DNA from: Tenggerimyces flavus
GTDB lineage: Bacteria; Actinomycetota; Actinomycetes; Propionibacteriales; Actinopolymorphaceae
Reading direction: 5' to 3'
NCBI RefSeq assembly: GCF_016907715.1
Contig: NZ_JAFBCM010000001.1
Location: 372,001-436,000 of the forward strand
Length of the DNA: 64,000 bases
Positions 7,806 through 16,638 of the stretch are shown one piece after another; the first letter of the stretch is position 1, and each line of letters opens with the position of its first letter. The notes under the pieces are model-generated. The model was not told the DNA's origin, did not search any database, and saw only the letters and a list, made by a program, of their open reading frames with translations. The translations under genes were made by a program, and so were the position numbers.

Positions 7806-9911
7806 TCAGGCCGTCGCGACCGCCAGCACCTCGTGCCCGATGATCTTCGGCACCGTGACGGTCAGCGCTCCGTTCACGATCTCGGCCGGGAGGTCCTGCT
7901 CGCTGACCAGTGCACGGACGGTCGATCCCGCGGTCAGCTGCTCGTGGCGGATCCGTACATCGAACGGGCCGACCGGCACCAGCTCGTCGTGCGTACCCGG
8001 GATCGGGTCGTAGCTGCCGACGCTCACCAGGTTCAGGACGAGCCCCTCTGCCTGGGCATACAACCGACAGTCGAGCCGACCCTCGCCGTCCACCTCGAGC
8101 AGGGCGGGCGCGTCGACCGTCCACCGGACCAGCTCCCCCAGCAGCCGCAGGTGATCGGCTCGCGCGTCTCGCCCGGCCGTACGGTCGAGGTCCGCCGCCG
8201 AGTACGCGATCCGCGCGCCGCTGCTCGCGGTCCGGGTCGTCAGCACCGGGATCGAGGTCGGCTCGGGACGCAACCACGCCAGCTCCGGCGGGTACGCGGG
8301 GAACGGTTCGACGTACGTCGCGACGATCTCGGCGTCGCGTACGGCGACCCGCTCGAGCCGCCCACCCAACGGCAGGATGGCGGTGTCATCGAATCCCAAG
8401 GTCGTGCCCGGCTGGAACCGCAGATAGTCGTGCCGGCTGTAGTCGTCGATGCGGAACACCAACGGAGCGGCACTTCCCGTCGCCTCGCCGGCGAGCGAGA
8501 CGCCCAGGACGTCGTCGAGCCCGAAGTCCTCGCGCGGCTGGCCGTCCTCGTCCTTCAAGCTCGTCGAGCCGGTCGCCACGACCGAGACCCCACGGTCGAC
8601 GAGCGCGCCGATCGTGGCGCACTGCTCGTCGCTCAGCATGGCGAGGTCGGGCAGCACGATCGTCCGTACGTCGGCCGTCCGTAGATCGTCGACATGTACC
8701 GGCAGGTAAGGGATTCGTGCTCGCTGGAGGGCGGCCACGACGCCGCGATAGGGCGCGACCCCGAGGTTGTCGGCGTCCGCACGACCGTGGAAGCGCACGT
8801 TCTGCTCCGACCATACGACGCCGACCTGCGCCAACGGAGTCCGGTCGACGAGGTAGCGCTCGTTCTTCTCATGCCAGCGGAAGATCGGCTCGGCAGTCGC
8901 GTACTGCCGGCGGTCCTCGTGGAACGCGCTGATGTGATGCCACCAGGGCTGGATGCCGCCAGCGAACCCGGACGCGGCCCACGTGACCACCTCCGCGACG
9001 GGCATGCTGGTCGCGCGGAAGTAGCCGTGGCCGCCGCTGTACATCGCCATGCTCTCCGGCAGCAGCACGTCCCAGCCGACCAGACCGTGCAGCCGCGCGC
9101 CGACGTCGGCGTTGTGCGCGAACCCGTCACGGTCGTTGCGCCGCTGGTGGTCGACGAAGAAGATCCTTGCCTGCTTGGCGATCTCGCGTACATTGACGAA
9201 GCGACCAGCCATCGCGGCCTGGTCGCCGCTGATCATGCCGACCCACAGGCAGTGTGGTCCGCCGGCCTCGGTGGTGACGACATTGTTCTGCCGCCAGACC
9301 TCGGTACGGCGCTGCTCGTTCCAGCGCAGCCAGGCGCGGTATGTGGGGTCGTCGTAGTCGACGGCGCGCGGCAGGTCACCGAACGAGCTGGCGCAGTTCG
9401 CGCAGTAGCAGATCTGCGCCGCGCCGAGGCCGGTCCAGCTGTTGTCGGCGAACCCGTCGGGGTGGCTGCGTTCGACGATCTCGCGGAGGATCTCCAGCAG
9501 GTACTCGTCGTAGTACGGGCTGTTGACGCAGGCGACGTACCGTTCGCCGGCGCGGTAGGGATGTCCGTCGGCGTCGTGCGCGAACCAGTCGGGGTGCGCG
9601 CGGTAGAAGTCCTCGGTCGCGCGGTTGGAGTCCATCCGGGCGACGACCGTGAGCCCTTCCTCGCGCGCGTCGCGGACGACGTCGCCGTACAGGTCGCGAT
9701 CGCCGAGCCCGGTGGCACGGTGGTGGAGTGGGTTCGCGCTCGGGTAGTAGGCGACGATCCCGCCAGCGTTGACGATCACGCCTTGGACGCGAGTCTTTCG
9801 CCAGTGCGCGCGCCAGAACGCGGAGTCGTAGCGCGTCGGGTCGACCTCGGTGAGGTTCGTCTGGCCCCAGCGCAGCGTGCGGCGGTACCAGGGCAGGACG
9901 TCAGCGCTCAT
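7806..9911 (-). CDS. GHL6-type putative glycoside hydrolase with beta-galactosidase-trimerisation-like domain
   Basis: This 701-residue protein lacks a signal peptide. Its N-terminal half looks like the hypothetical glycosyl hydrolase 6 (alpha-fucosidase-like TIM barrel) family: VNAGGIVAYYPSA, VVARMDSNRATEDFY, a substrate-pocket stretch with CVNSPYYDEY, and DGFADNSWTG followed by a CxxC pair (CYCANC). The central region (VHVDDLRTADVRTIVLPDL onward) resembles the beta-galactosidase trimerisation domain, followed by a beta-rich C-terminus. It probably hydrolyses imported oligosaccharides in the cytoplasm. ATG 9911 overlaps the 3' end of the DapA-like gene by 11 bp, so the two are translationally linked. 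The precise substrate is not inferable. Confidence 0.7.
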   Translation of the reverse strand: MSADVLPWYRRTLRWGQTNLTEVDPTRYDSAFWRAHWRKTRVQGVIVNAGGIVAYYPSANPLHHRATGLGDRDLYGDVVRDAREEGLTVVARMDSNRATEDFYRAHPDWFAHDADGHPYRAGERYVACVNSPYYDEYLLEILREIVERSHPDGFADNSWTGLGAAQICYCANCASSFGDLPRAVDYDDPTYRAWLRWNEQRRTEVWRQNNVVTTEAGGPHCLWVGMISGDQAAMAGRFVNVREIAKQARIFFVDHQRRNDRDGFAHNADVGARLHGLVGWDVLLPESMAMYSGGHGYFRATSMPVAEVVTWAASGFAGGIQPWWHHISAFHEDRRQYATAEPIFRWHEKNERYLVDRTPLAQVGVVWSEQNVRFHGRADADNLGVAPYRGVVAALQRARIPYLPVHVDDLRTADVRTIVLPDLAMLSDEQCATIGALVDRGVSVVATGSTSLKDEDGQPREDFGLDDVLGVSLAGEATGSAAPLVFRIDDYSRHDYLRFQPGTTLGFDDTAILPLGGRLERVAVRDAEIVATYVEPFPAYPPELAWLRPEPTSIPVLTTRTASSGARIAYSAADLDRTAGRDARADHLRLLGELVRWTVDAPALLEVDGEGRLDCRLYAQAEGLVLNLVSVGSYDPIPGTHDELVPVGPFDVRIRHEQLTAGSTVRALVSEQDLPAEIVNGALTVTVPKIIGHEVLAVATA

Positions 9912-10845
9912 GGACGGGCTCCCGGATCAGTCGGGCGGCGAGCGGTAGGGCGACTGCGGCGAGCTGCTGCTGCTCCGCGATCGTGAGTGGCGCGACGGGT
10001 GCGGCGGCGGTCGGTGCGGCAAGCAGGCCGAGCTCGTGCATCACCCACTTGAGCGCGGCGATCGAGCCGATCCACTCGGCGCGTCCTGGCAGCGCGAGGG
10101 ACTGGACGAGCGACACGACGTCCGCCTGGTGCTGCCGGCTCAGCGCGAGATCGCCCGCCTTGGCCGCTTCAACCAGGTCGACGAACGTACGCGGCGCCAG
10201 GTTCGCCAACGTACACACGGCACCGTCGCCGCCCGCCACGATGCTCACGTCGATTAGCGACTCGACACCCATGAGGCAGCGGAACGGGAGGTCCTCCATC
10301 CGCAGCCGGTGCAGCAGGCCGCGGTACCAGGAGAAGTCGCCGGCTGTGTCCTTGAGCCCAACTGCCGCTCCCCTGCTTGCCAACCGCAGCACGGTCTCGT
10401 GCGTCAACGTGACCTTGACAAGCTGTGGGAGGTTGTACAACAGCAGCGGGCGATCGGTCGCCGCGGCGATGGCTTCGTAGTAGGAGGCGATCTCCGCCGG
10501 GGCGAACGACGCGTAGTAGGGCGCGACCGCGGCGACATGCGTCGCCCCCGCGACAGCAGCAGCTTCGGCCTGTGCACACGCGAGTTTGGTTGACGTGTCA
10601 CCCACATGCGCGATGACGACACCGCGACCGTCCGCGGCGAGGGCCACCGCCTCGACCACGGCGGCGCGCTCCGGCGGGGACAGGTCGTGCAGCTCGCCGG
10701 TGGACCCGTTCACCCAGATCCCGGCCACGCCCGCGGCGAAGAACCGGTCACAAAGAGCGGCGAGCTCGTCGAGCGCCGGCTGGCCGTCGGTACGCATCGG
10801 GAGGACGATCGGCACGATCAGGCCCTGCAGCTGTGCGTTGCTCAT
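9901..10845 (-). CDS. DapA/N-acetylneuraminate-lyase family aldolase or dehydratase
   Basis: This 314-residue class I aldolase-fold protein shows the family hallmarks: VNGSTGELHDLS (phosphate/carboxylate-binding GSTGE), LLLYNLPQL with the catalytic Tyr, and VGLKDTAGD with the Schiff-base Lys. A general DapA annotation would mislead. Beside an enolase-superfamily dehydratase, a sugar transporter and a glycosidase, a role in cleaving or dehydrating a 2-keto-3-deoxy sugar acid is more likely. ATG 10845 is preceded by AAGGACTGAGG. The IclR-type palindrome TCACATATGTGA sits 11 bp upstream of the start codon. It is the first gene of the leftward unit. Confidence 0.82.
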   Translation of the reverse strand: MSNAQLQGLIVPIVLPMRTDGQPALDELAALCDRFFAAGVAGIWVNGSTGELHDLSPPERAAVVEAVALAADGRGVVIAHVGDTSTKLACAQAEAAAVAGATHVAAVAPYYASFAPAEIASYYEAIAAATDRPLLLYNLPQLVKVTLTHETVLRLASRGAAVGLKDTAGDFSWYRGLLHRLRMEDLPFRCLMGVESLIDVSIVAGGDGAVCTLANLAPRTFVDLVEAAKAGDLALSRQHQADVVSLVQSLALPGRAEWIGSIAALKWVMHELGLLAAPTAAAPVAPLTIAEQQQLAAVALPLAARLIREPVHER

Positions 10846-10855
10846 CCTCAGTCCT

Positions 10856-10867
10856 TCACATATGTGA
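10856..10867. promoter_or_regulatory. Predicted IclR operator, left
   Basis: The perfect 12-bp palindrome TCACATATGTGA lies between the divergent aldolase and IclR genes, 11 bp from the aldolase start codon. The identical 12-mer recurs at 11917, before the transporter operon. Two copies flanking a regulator gene make it the best candidate for that regulator's binding site. Confidence 0.65.
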
Positions 10868-10971
10868 TTGACTTGCGCATACGCGAACCGCTTGTCAGCG
10901 TAGGCGTGCCGGAGTGGACCGACAAGGGCTGGAAGCGGACACCGCCCAGCAGACACCGAGGGGAGGGCGCG

Positions 10972-11787
10972 ATGGTTCAGGAGCTCACCGACGACGGCTA
11001 CCGACCGGTGAAGTCCGCCGACCGCGTCCTCACGATCCTCGAGGTGCTGGCGGCGAGTCCGGCCCGGCGCGGCCTGTCCGACCTCGGGCGCGAGCTCGGG
11101 ATCCCGGTGAGCAGCCTGCACGCGATCCTGCGCACGATGCAGCGGCGCGGCTGGCTGGAGGTCGACGAGACCGGGACGCGGTTCGGCATCGGCGTCGAGG
11201 CGCTGCGGGTCGGGTCGGCGTACGCGCGGGCGGACGACATCGTGTCGCGTGCCGAGCCCGTGCTCGACTGGCTGAGCGACGAGACCGGCGAGACCGTGCA
11301 CTACGGCCGGCTCGAGGGCGCGCACGTCGTCTACCTGGCCAAACGTGAGTCGCGGCACTCGTTGCGGATCTACTCCGCGATCGGCAAGCGGATCCCTGCC
11401 CACGCTGCGGCTCTGGGTAAGGCGATCCTCGCCGGCTACACCGACGACGCCGTCCGCTCGGTGCTCGGCACCGAGCTGTCCGCGCTGACCGCGCGGACCA
11501 AGACGTCGGTCGGCGCGCTGCTCACCGACCTGGCCAAGGCGCGCAAGCTCGGGTACGCGACCGAGACCGAGGAGAGCGACGAGGGCCTCGGCTGCGTCGC
11601 GGTGCACGTACCCGACCGTTCACCGCCGCGGGACGCGATCTCGTTCGCCGTCCCGACCGCCCGGCTCAAGCCGGCCCGGGTGGCCGAACTCGCGATCATG
11701 TTGCGCCGCGGCCAGACGATGCTGTCCGAGCGACTCTCGCTGCCATGGCCAGTCACACCGCAGGGCTTCCTGCAGGACCTGGACTGA
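10972..11787 (+). CDS. IclR-family transcriptional regulator
   Basis: The 271-residue protein has an N-terminal winged helix (residues about 15-75; LGRELGIPVSSLHAILRTMQ is the recognition helix region). An IclR effector-binding domain follows (YLAKRESRHSLRIYSAIGKR, IPAHAAALGKAILAG, GYATETEESDEGLGCVAV). ATG 10972 follows a GGGGAGGG ribosome site. The gene separates two operons that both bear TCACATATGTGA, and it probably represses both until a sugar-derived effector appears. That regulatory link is inferred from position and the shared palindrome. Confidence 0.9.
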   Translation: MVQELTDDGYRPVKSADRVLTILEVLAASPARRGLSDLGRELGIPVSSLHAILRTMQRRGWLEVDETGTRFGIGVEALRVGSAYARADDIVSRAEPVLDWLSDETGETVHYGRLEGAHVVYLAKRESRHSLRIYSAIGKRIPAHAAALGKAILAGYTDDAVRSVLGTELSALTARTKTSVGALLTDLAKARKLGYATETEESDEGLGCVAVHVPDRSPPRDAISFAVPTARLKPARVAELAIMLRRGQTMLSERLSLPWPVTPQGFLQDLD

Positions 11788-11859
11788 GCGCTCCGGTCGC
11801 TCTCGCTGTGCGGAGCGCGCCTCTCGGTGGGCGAAACCGGTCACGTATCCGAGGTTTGC

Positions 11860-11888
11860 TTGACCGCCCCTGGTGACGTACCTAGATT
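11860..11888 (+). promoter_or_regulatory. Putative sigma-70-type promoter of the sugar transporter operon
   Basis: TTGACC (11860-11865) and TAGATT (11883-11888) are separated by 17 bp. A transcript would start near 11895, placing the palindrome at 11917 about 20-30 bases downstream, a position suited to repression by blocking elongation. Confidence 0.5.
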
Positions 11889-11916
11889 GAGAATCACTCA
11901 CCTCCACGAAAGCCAC

Positions 11917-11928
11917 TCACATATGTGA
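11917..11928. promoter_or_regulatory. Predicted IclR operator, right
   Basis: This is the second exact copy of TCACATATGTGA, 34 bp before the ATG of the first permease gene and just downstream of the predicted promoter. Confidence 0.65.
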
Positions 11929-11961
11929 ACGCTGCGGCGCGCTCACGGGGCGGATGGTGGT

Positions 11962-12849
11962 ATGGCAGCTCAGGTTGCCAGTCGACGAACGGTCGTCGGT
12001 TGGCTCTTCATCGGGCCGGTGATCGCCGGCGTCGTCGCGTTCCAGTTCGTCCCCGTGGTCGTGTCTGTGTACGCGTCCCTCACCGACTGGAGCGGCCTGA
12101 GCGCTCCGCGGTTCGCCGGCATCGCCAACTACCTCGAGTTGTTCACCAAGGATCCGCTGTTCTACCTCACGTTGCGGAACACGGCGGTCTTCACGCTCGG
12201 CAGCGTGGTGCTGAGTGTTGGCTTCGGACTCGTCCTCGCCCTGCTGGGTAACGAGAAACTGCCCGGCATCGGCATCTTCAAGGCGGCGTTCTTCGCGCCG
12301 GTCGTGACGAACTCGGTGGCAGTCGGGTTCGTCTGGTTCTGGCTCTATCAGCCGGAGAACGGGCTGATCAACGGCTTCCTCGCGCAGGCCAACATCGAGG
12401 GCCCGACCTGGCTGACCAGCAACAGCTGGGCGATGATCGCGGTGATCATCGTCGCGGTGTGGCAGGGCGTCGGCTACCCGATGCTGATCCTGCTGGCCGG
12501 CCTGCAGTCGATCCCGGACTCGCTGCACGAGGCGGCGCGCATCGACGGCGCCTCGGCGTGGTCGCGGTTCTGGCGCGTGACGCTGCCGTTGCTCACACCC
12601 AGCCTGTTCTTCCTGACCATCATGCAATTCATCACGTCGTTCCAGATCTTCGGGATCATCTTCGTGATGACCCACGGCGGGCCGGCGAACGCGACGAACG
12701 TGTACATCTACCAGGTCTACCAAAGCGCGTTCTCGTTCGGACGACTCGGCTACGCGGCCGCCATGGGCTGGATCCTGTTCGTCATCGTCGGACTCGTGAC
12801 GTTTCTCCAATGGCGGTTGGAGAAGCGCTGGGTCTTCTACGGCGAGTAG
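11962..12849 (+). CDS. ABC sugar transporter permease, MalF/UgpA type
   Basis: The 295-residue membrane protein has six predicted helices, starting with GWLFIGPVIAGVVAFQFVPV. The conserved cytoplasmic EAA loop reads EAARIDGASAWSRFWRVTLP, the site that docks the ATPase. It belongs to the CUT1 family of carbohydrate importers (binding-protein-dependent inner membrane component). It is the first gene of a four-gene operon with a second permease, a binding lipoprotein and an enolase-superfamily enzyme. No ATPase gene is present in the operon, as is usual in actinobacteria that share an MsiK-type ATPase. Confidence 0.9.
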   Translation: MAAQVASRRTVVGWLFIGPVIAGVVAFQFVPVVVSVYASLTDWSGLSAPRFAGIANYLELFTKDPLFYLTLRNTAVFTLGSVVLSVGFGLVLALLGNEKLPGIGIFKAAFFAPVVTNSVAVGFVWFWLYQPENGLINGFLAQANIEGPTWLTSNSWAMIAVIIVAVWQGVGYPMLILLAGLQSIPDSLHEAARIDGASAWSRFWRVTLPLLTPSLFFLTIMQFITSFQIFGIIFVMTHGGPANATNVYIYQVYQSAFSFGRLGYAAAMGWILFVIVGLVTFLQWRLEKRWVFYGE

Positions 12850-12855
12850 ACGGCC

Positions 12856-13755
12856 ATGTCGACGAGCACACTGGCCCGCGGCGCCAGGTCCCACGCGTCG
12901 AATCGCATCGACGTGCGTTCCCGGCGGTCGCGTCGGCTCCGTCGCGTGGGTCGTGCGGCCTTGCTGTACGTCGTTCTCGCAGTGCTGGCGATCGCGTTCG
13001 CCGTTCCGCTGATCTGGATGGTCAGCGCTTCGTTGAAGCCCGAGAACGAAGTGATGTCGCTGCCGCCGACGTTCATCCCCTCGACTCCGCTGTGGTCGAA
13101 CTACGTCGAGGCGTTCCACACGGTGCTGCCGTTCTTCTGGAACAGCTCGAAGCTCGCGTTCCTCAACGTGGTCTTCCTGTTGCTGTTCGCGTCGCTCGCG
13201 GGCTACGGCTTCGCGCGGCTGCCGTTCCGCGGCAAGAACATCGCGTTCGCCTCCTTGCTCGCGACCGCGATGATCCCCGGCATCATCTACCTGATCCCGC
13301 AGTACATCCTCTACCGAGAGATCGGCTGGATCGACACCCACTATCCGTTGTGGATCCCGCGCGTTCTCACGCCGGTGTTCGGCACGTTCCTGCTGCGGCA
13401 GGCGTTCATGTCGATCCCGCGCGAGCTCGAGGAGGCCGCCAAGATCGACGGCGCGAACGCGTTCACGATCTACTGGCGGATCATGCTCCCGAACGTCAAG
13501 CCCGCCTTGGCAGCGGTCGGGGTGATGACGTTCATGGACTCCTGGAACGACCTGTTCGGCCCGTTGATCTTCGTCAACTCCCAAGAGCTGCAGACGTTGC
13601 CGCTCGCGCTGGCCTTGTTCCAAGGCGAGTACTTCACCCAGACCAACCTGATGATGGCCTCGGCCACCATCTCGGTCATCCCTCCCCTGGTGCTGTTCGT
13701 CGTGGCACAGAAGTACTTCGTCCAGGGTGTGACGATGACCGGCATCAGAGGCTAG
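12856..13755 (+). CDS. ABC sugar transporter permease, MalG/UgpE type
   Basis: This 299-residue CUT1-family permease is the partner of the preceding gene. After a basic N-terminal tail (RSRRSRRLRRVGRAA) there are about six helices, and the EAA loop reads EEAAKIDGANAFTIYWRIML. It follows the first permease after 6 bp and should form the heterodimeric membrane channel with it. The start at ATG 12856 is the first in frame. Confidence 0.9.
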   Translation: MSTSTLARGARSHASNRIDVRSRRSRRLRRVGRAALLYVVLAVLAIAFAVPLIWMVSASLKPENEVMSLPPTFIPSTPLWSNYVEAFHTVLPFFWNSSKLAFLNVVFLLLFASLAGYGFARLPFRGKNIAFASLLATAMIPGIIYLIPQYILYREIGWIDTHYPLWIPRVLTPVFGTFLLRQAFMSIPRELEEAAKIDGANAFTIYWRIMLPNVKPALAAVGVMTFMDSWNDLFGPLIFVNSQELQTLPLALALFQGEYFTQTNLMMASATISVIPPLVLFVVAQKYFVQGVTMTGIRG

Positions 13756-13764
13756 GAGCTTCTT

Positions 13765-15060
13765 ATGCTGAACCGACGAGACCTCCTCCGCGCCTCGGTG
13801 GCGGCGGCTGCCGGGCTTGGCCTCGCGTCCTGCTCCTCCGGTGGCAGCGGTGGGAAGACGGCGAGCAACGAACTGACGTTCCTCAACTGGGATCCGATCG
13901 AGCAGGGCTCGCCGTTGGCGACCGTTCTCGACGACTTCCAGAAGTCGGGCGACACCACGCTGAAGGTGCAGCCCGCGCCGGCTTCGGACTACGACACCAA
14001 GCTGCTCACGATCATGTCGTCGGGCTCGGTGCCGGACGTGATCCGGATCAACGACGACTTCGTGCTCGGCTACTCCCAACAGAACACGTTGCTCGATCTC
14101 AACCCGTACATCGAGAAGGACGGGCTGAAGCCGGAGTCGTTCTTCGACCACCCGTTCAACTTCCCGGTGCAGCAGGACGGCAAGCACACCGCGTGGGCGG
14201 CGGGAACCCAACCCAACATGGTGTTCTACAACGTCGACGCGTTCAAGGAGGCGGGCGTCCCGCTGCCGCCGACGACGTGGACGGACGAGGGCTGGAAGTG
14301 GGAGGACTTCCTCGCCGCGGCGCAGAAGCTGACGATTCCCGATGAGCGGTTCGGCGTTCTCACGTTCGACGACACCTCGTCGGAGACGGTCTTCACGGTG
14401 AACAACGGGACCGACGGGATCTACTCCAAGGACGGGAAGCGCTTCACGTTGGCCGATCCTGGCAGCGTCGAGGGCATCCAGTGGATCGCCGACCTGTCGC
14501 TGAAGCACAAGGTGCAGCCGCCGTGGTCGACGATCCAGGGCGGCGAGGGCAACCCGAACTTCGCGCTGAACCTGTTCACGACGGGCAAGCTCGCGATGAT
14601 GACGCGGAACTTCGGGTCGGCGGCGTACATCCGGCAGAACGCCAAGTTCACCTGGGACATCGCGCCGGTGCCGGGGCGGCTGACGCACAAGACGATCAGC
14701 ACGCTGACGGTGTGGGCGATCCCGGCCAAGGCGAAGAATCCCGATCGCGGGTGGGAGCTGCTCAAGTACTTCACGTCGGCGGAGGGCGCCGCCACGTTGG
14801 CGAAGGGCGACCTGATCCCGGCGAACCGTTCGGCCGCCGAGGTCTTCGAGAAGCCGTCGGGCGAGTCGCCGGCACATCAGGGGTTGGTGGTCGCGGCGAC
14901 GGAGAACGGCGTGAACGAGAACTTCAGCCGGAACATTCAACAGGCGCGGGCGATCTACCGGCCGCAGCTGGATCTCATCTATACCGGGCAGAAGTCCGCG
15001 GCGGACGCGCTCGGCGAGGTGAAGGAACGTGTCGAGGCCGCTTTGGCGAGCGGTTCCTGA
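13765..15060 (+). CDS. Sugar ABC transporter substrate-binding lipoprotein
   Basis: The 431-residue extracellular solute-binding protein (family 1) has a twin-arginine-like N-terminus (NRRDLLRA) leading into a hydrophobic stretch and the lipobox LASC. It is likely exported and anchored to the outer face of the membrane. The rest resembles CUT1 binding proteins (SSGSVPDVIRINDDF, ALNLFTTGKLAMM, PVPGRLTHKTISTL). It captures a carbohydrate for the two upstream permeases. Ligand identity is not visible; the operon's dehydratase and the adjacent glycosidase suggest an oligosaccharide or uronide. Confidence 0.88.
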   Translation: MLNRRDLLRASVAAAAGLGLASCSSGGSGGKTASNELTFLNWDPIEQGSPLATVLDDFQKSGDTTLKVQPAPASDYDTKLLTIMSSGSVPDVIRINDDFVLGYSQQNTLLDLNPYIEKDGLKPESFFDHPFNFPVQQDGKHTAWAAGTQPNMVFYNVDAFKEAGVPLPPTTWTDEGWKWEDFLAAAQKLTIPDERFGVLTFDDTSSETVFTVNNGTDGIYSKDGKRFTLADPGSVEGIQWIADLSLKHKVQPPWSTIQGGEGNPNFALNLFTTGKLAMMTRNFGSAAYIRQNAKFTWDIAPVPGRLTHKTISTLTVWAIPAKAKNPDRGWELLKYFTSAEGAATLAKGDLIPANRSAAEVFEKPSGESPAHQGLVVAATENGVNENFSRNIQQARAIYRPQLDLIYTGQKSAADALGEVKERVEAALASGS

Positions 15061-15071
15061 GAGGACTGAGG

Positions 15072-16157
15072 ATGCAGATTACGCAGGTCGAGTCGATCGT
15101 CTTGCTGGGCAAGTACCAACTCGTACGTATCCACACCGACGAGGGTGTCACCGGTGTGGGCGAAGTGAGCCCGATGAACGTCGCGGTGACGGACGCGCTG
15201 GTGACGAAGGCGCTTTCTCCTTTGCTGGTGGGAGAGAACCCGGCGGACATCGAGCGGTTGTGGCATCGGATGTACCACGGACCTTACAAGTTGGGGCCGA
15301 TGGGCGCGCAGCTCGAAGCGATCGCAGGTGTGGACATCGCGCTGTGGGACCTGGCCGGCAAGGTCGCGGGACTGCCGCTGTATGCGCTGCTGGGTGGGGT
15401 CTTCCGGGAGGCGCCGGAGGTGTACGCAAGCTCGATGCAGCGTGGGATGACACCGGTGGAGGAGGCGAAGCGGGCGGTTTCCTTTGCTGAGCAGGGGTAT
15501 CGGGCGTACAAGATCCACTCGGCGACGCCGTGGATGTACGACTCTGGCTTCGACCAGACGTTGGACACCGTGCGCGAGATGCGTGCTGCTGTGGGGGATT
15601 CCTTCGACATCCTCGTCGATGTGAACAACGCGTACTTCCCGCACACGGCGGTGAAGATCGCGCGGCAGCTGGAGTCGTATGGGGTGTTCCACTTCGAGGA
15701 GCCGCTGGCGGCGCACGACTACGACGGGTATGCGGCTCTGGCGGCCGCGGTGGACATTCCGATCGCGGCTGGGGAGCAAGAGTACACGCGCTGGCAGTTC
15801 CGCGATCTCATCTTGCGGGGGCAGGTGGACATCCTGCAGCCGGACGTGATCAAGTGCGGCGGCATCACCGAGTTCCGCCGCATCGCCGCACTGGCATCGA
15901 CGTTCAACAAGCCGATCACGGTGCACAACACCCAGCCCACGATCGGGACGCTCGCCCACCTGCACCTGTGGATCTCTACGCCGGGCTGCGTGTATCCGCA
16001 GGAGTACAACATCGAGCCGCACCCGCTGCGCGACGAGTACCCGATCTGGAAGGAGCCGGTGCTCGTCTCTGAGGGCCGCATGCGCGCGCTGGACGCCCCC
16101 GGCCTGGGCGTCGAACTGGACGAAGACGTGGTGCGCCGCCTCTCCGCCGCCGCCTAG
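15072..16157 (+). CDS. Enolase-superfamily (mandelate racemase/muconate lactonizing) dehydratase
   Basis: This 361-residue enzyme probably dehydrates an acid sugar. It has the N-terminal capping domain and a C-terminal barrel with the three metal ligands: DILVDVNNAY (Asp), FHFEEPLA (Glu) and IAAGEQEY (Glu). The second strand ends in Lys-Ile-His rather than the usual Lys-x-Lys, and the distal loop has ITVHNTQP. These features fit sugar-acid dehydratases of the group rather than racemases. ATG 15072 follows GAGGACTGAGG. Its product would be a 2-keto-3-deoxy acid, a natural substrate for the DapA-like enzyme of the divergent operon. Confidence 0.85.
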   Translation: MQITQVESIVLLGKYQLVRIHTDEGVTGVGEVSPMNVAVTDALVTKALSPLLVGENPADIERLWHRMYHGPYKLGPMGAQLEAIAGVDIALWDLAGKVAGLPLYALLGGVFREAPEVYASSMQRGMTPVEEAKRAVSFAEQGYRAYKIHSATPWMYDSGFDQTLDTVREMRAAVGDSFDILVDVNNAYFPHTAVKIARQLESYGVFHFEEPLAAHDYDGYAALAAAVDIPIAAGEQEYTRWQFRDLILRGQVDILQPDVIKCGGITEFRRIAALASTFNKPITVHNTQPTIGTLAHLHLWISTPGCVYPQEYNIEPHPLRDEYPIWKEPVLVSEGRMRALDAPGLGVELDEDVVRRLSAAA

Positions 16158-16162
16158 ACCCG

Positions 16163-16237
16163 GTGATCATGTACGTGATCATGAAGGCTGAGCCGCTCTA
16201 TGCGCCAGTTTGGCTTCATGATCACGTACATGATCAC
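16163..16237. repeat. Large inverted repeat related to the dispersed palindromes (copy 3)
   Basis: Two perfect 24-bp arms (16163-16186 and 16214-16237) surround a 27-base loop. Each arm carries two TGATCA cores, GTGATCATGTACGTGATCAT and its complement. The loop contains CCGCTCTATG, resembling CCGCTCTACG beside copy 1. It starts 6 bp after the dehydratase stop and could end that operon's transcript as a very stable hairpin, though no U-tract follows. Confidence 0.8.
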
Positions 16238-16302
16238 GGCGCGGGGTCGGGGGGCGTGGGCTGGGTTGCGAACTATTAACGCGGCGTGCAACTATCCCCT
16301 GC

Positions 16303-16638
16303 ATGACCGAGGAGCAGGTCGACACGGCGTTCGCCGCTCTCGCCGACCCCACCCGGCGGCGGGTCGTGCAGCTGCTGGGCGAGCGCCCGTACCGCGCTGG
16401 CCAGCTGGCCGAGGCGACCGGCACCACCGCGCCAGCGATGAGCAGGCACCTCCGGGTCCTGCTCAATGCCGGCCTGGTCACCGACGAGCGCGTCGAGGCG
16501 GACGCGCGCCACCGGGTGTTCCATCTCAACCCGCAGCCCGTCGAAGCCGTCCAGGCCTGGCTCGACCAAGTCCAGGCGCACTGGAACGAGCAGCTCGGCT
16601 CGTTCAAGCGCCACGTCGAACGCCGAGCCAAGAAGTGA
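16303..16638 (+). CDS. ArsR-family transcriptional regulator
   Basis: The 111-residue winged-helix protein reads FAALADPTRRRVVQLLGERP, GQLAEATGTTAPAMSRHLRV and LVTDERVEADARHRVFHLN, the usual ArsR/SmtB layout. It has no obvious cysteine metal site, so it is probably of the non-metal subgroup that pairs with AHSA1 proteins. Its TGA overlaps the GTG start of the next gene in GTGA, so the two are translationally coupled. Confidence 0.9.
   Translation: MTEEQVDTAFAALADPTRRRVVQLLGERPYRAGQLAEATGTTAPAMSRHLRVLLNAGLVTDERVEADARHRVFHLNPQPVEAVQAWLDQVQAHWNEQLGSFKRHVERRAKK

Noticed and set aside
11917-14940. A 1007-codon open frame on the minus strand
   Set aside because: It is antisense to the well-supported permease and binding-protein genes, is compositionally extreme (Arg/His/Asp/Val) and shows no family motif. 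Long antisense frames are expected at this GC content.
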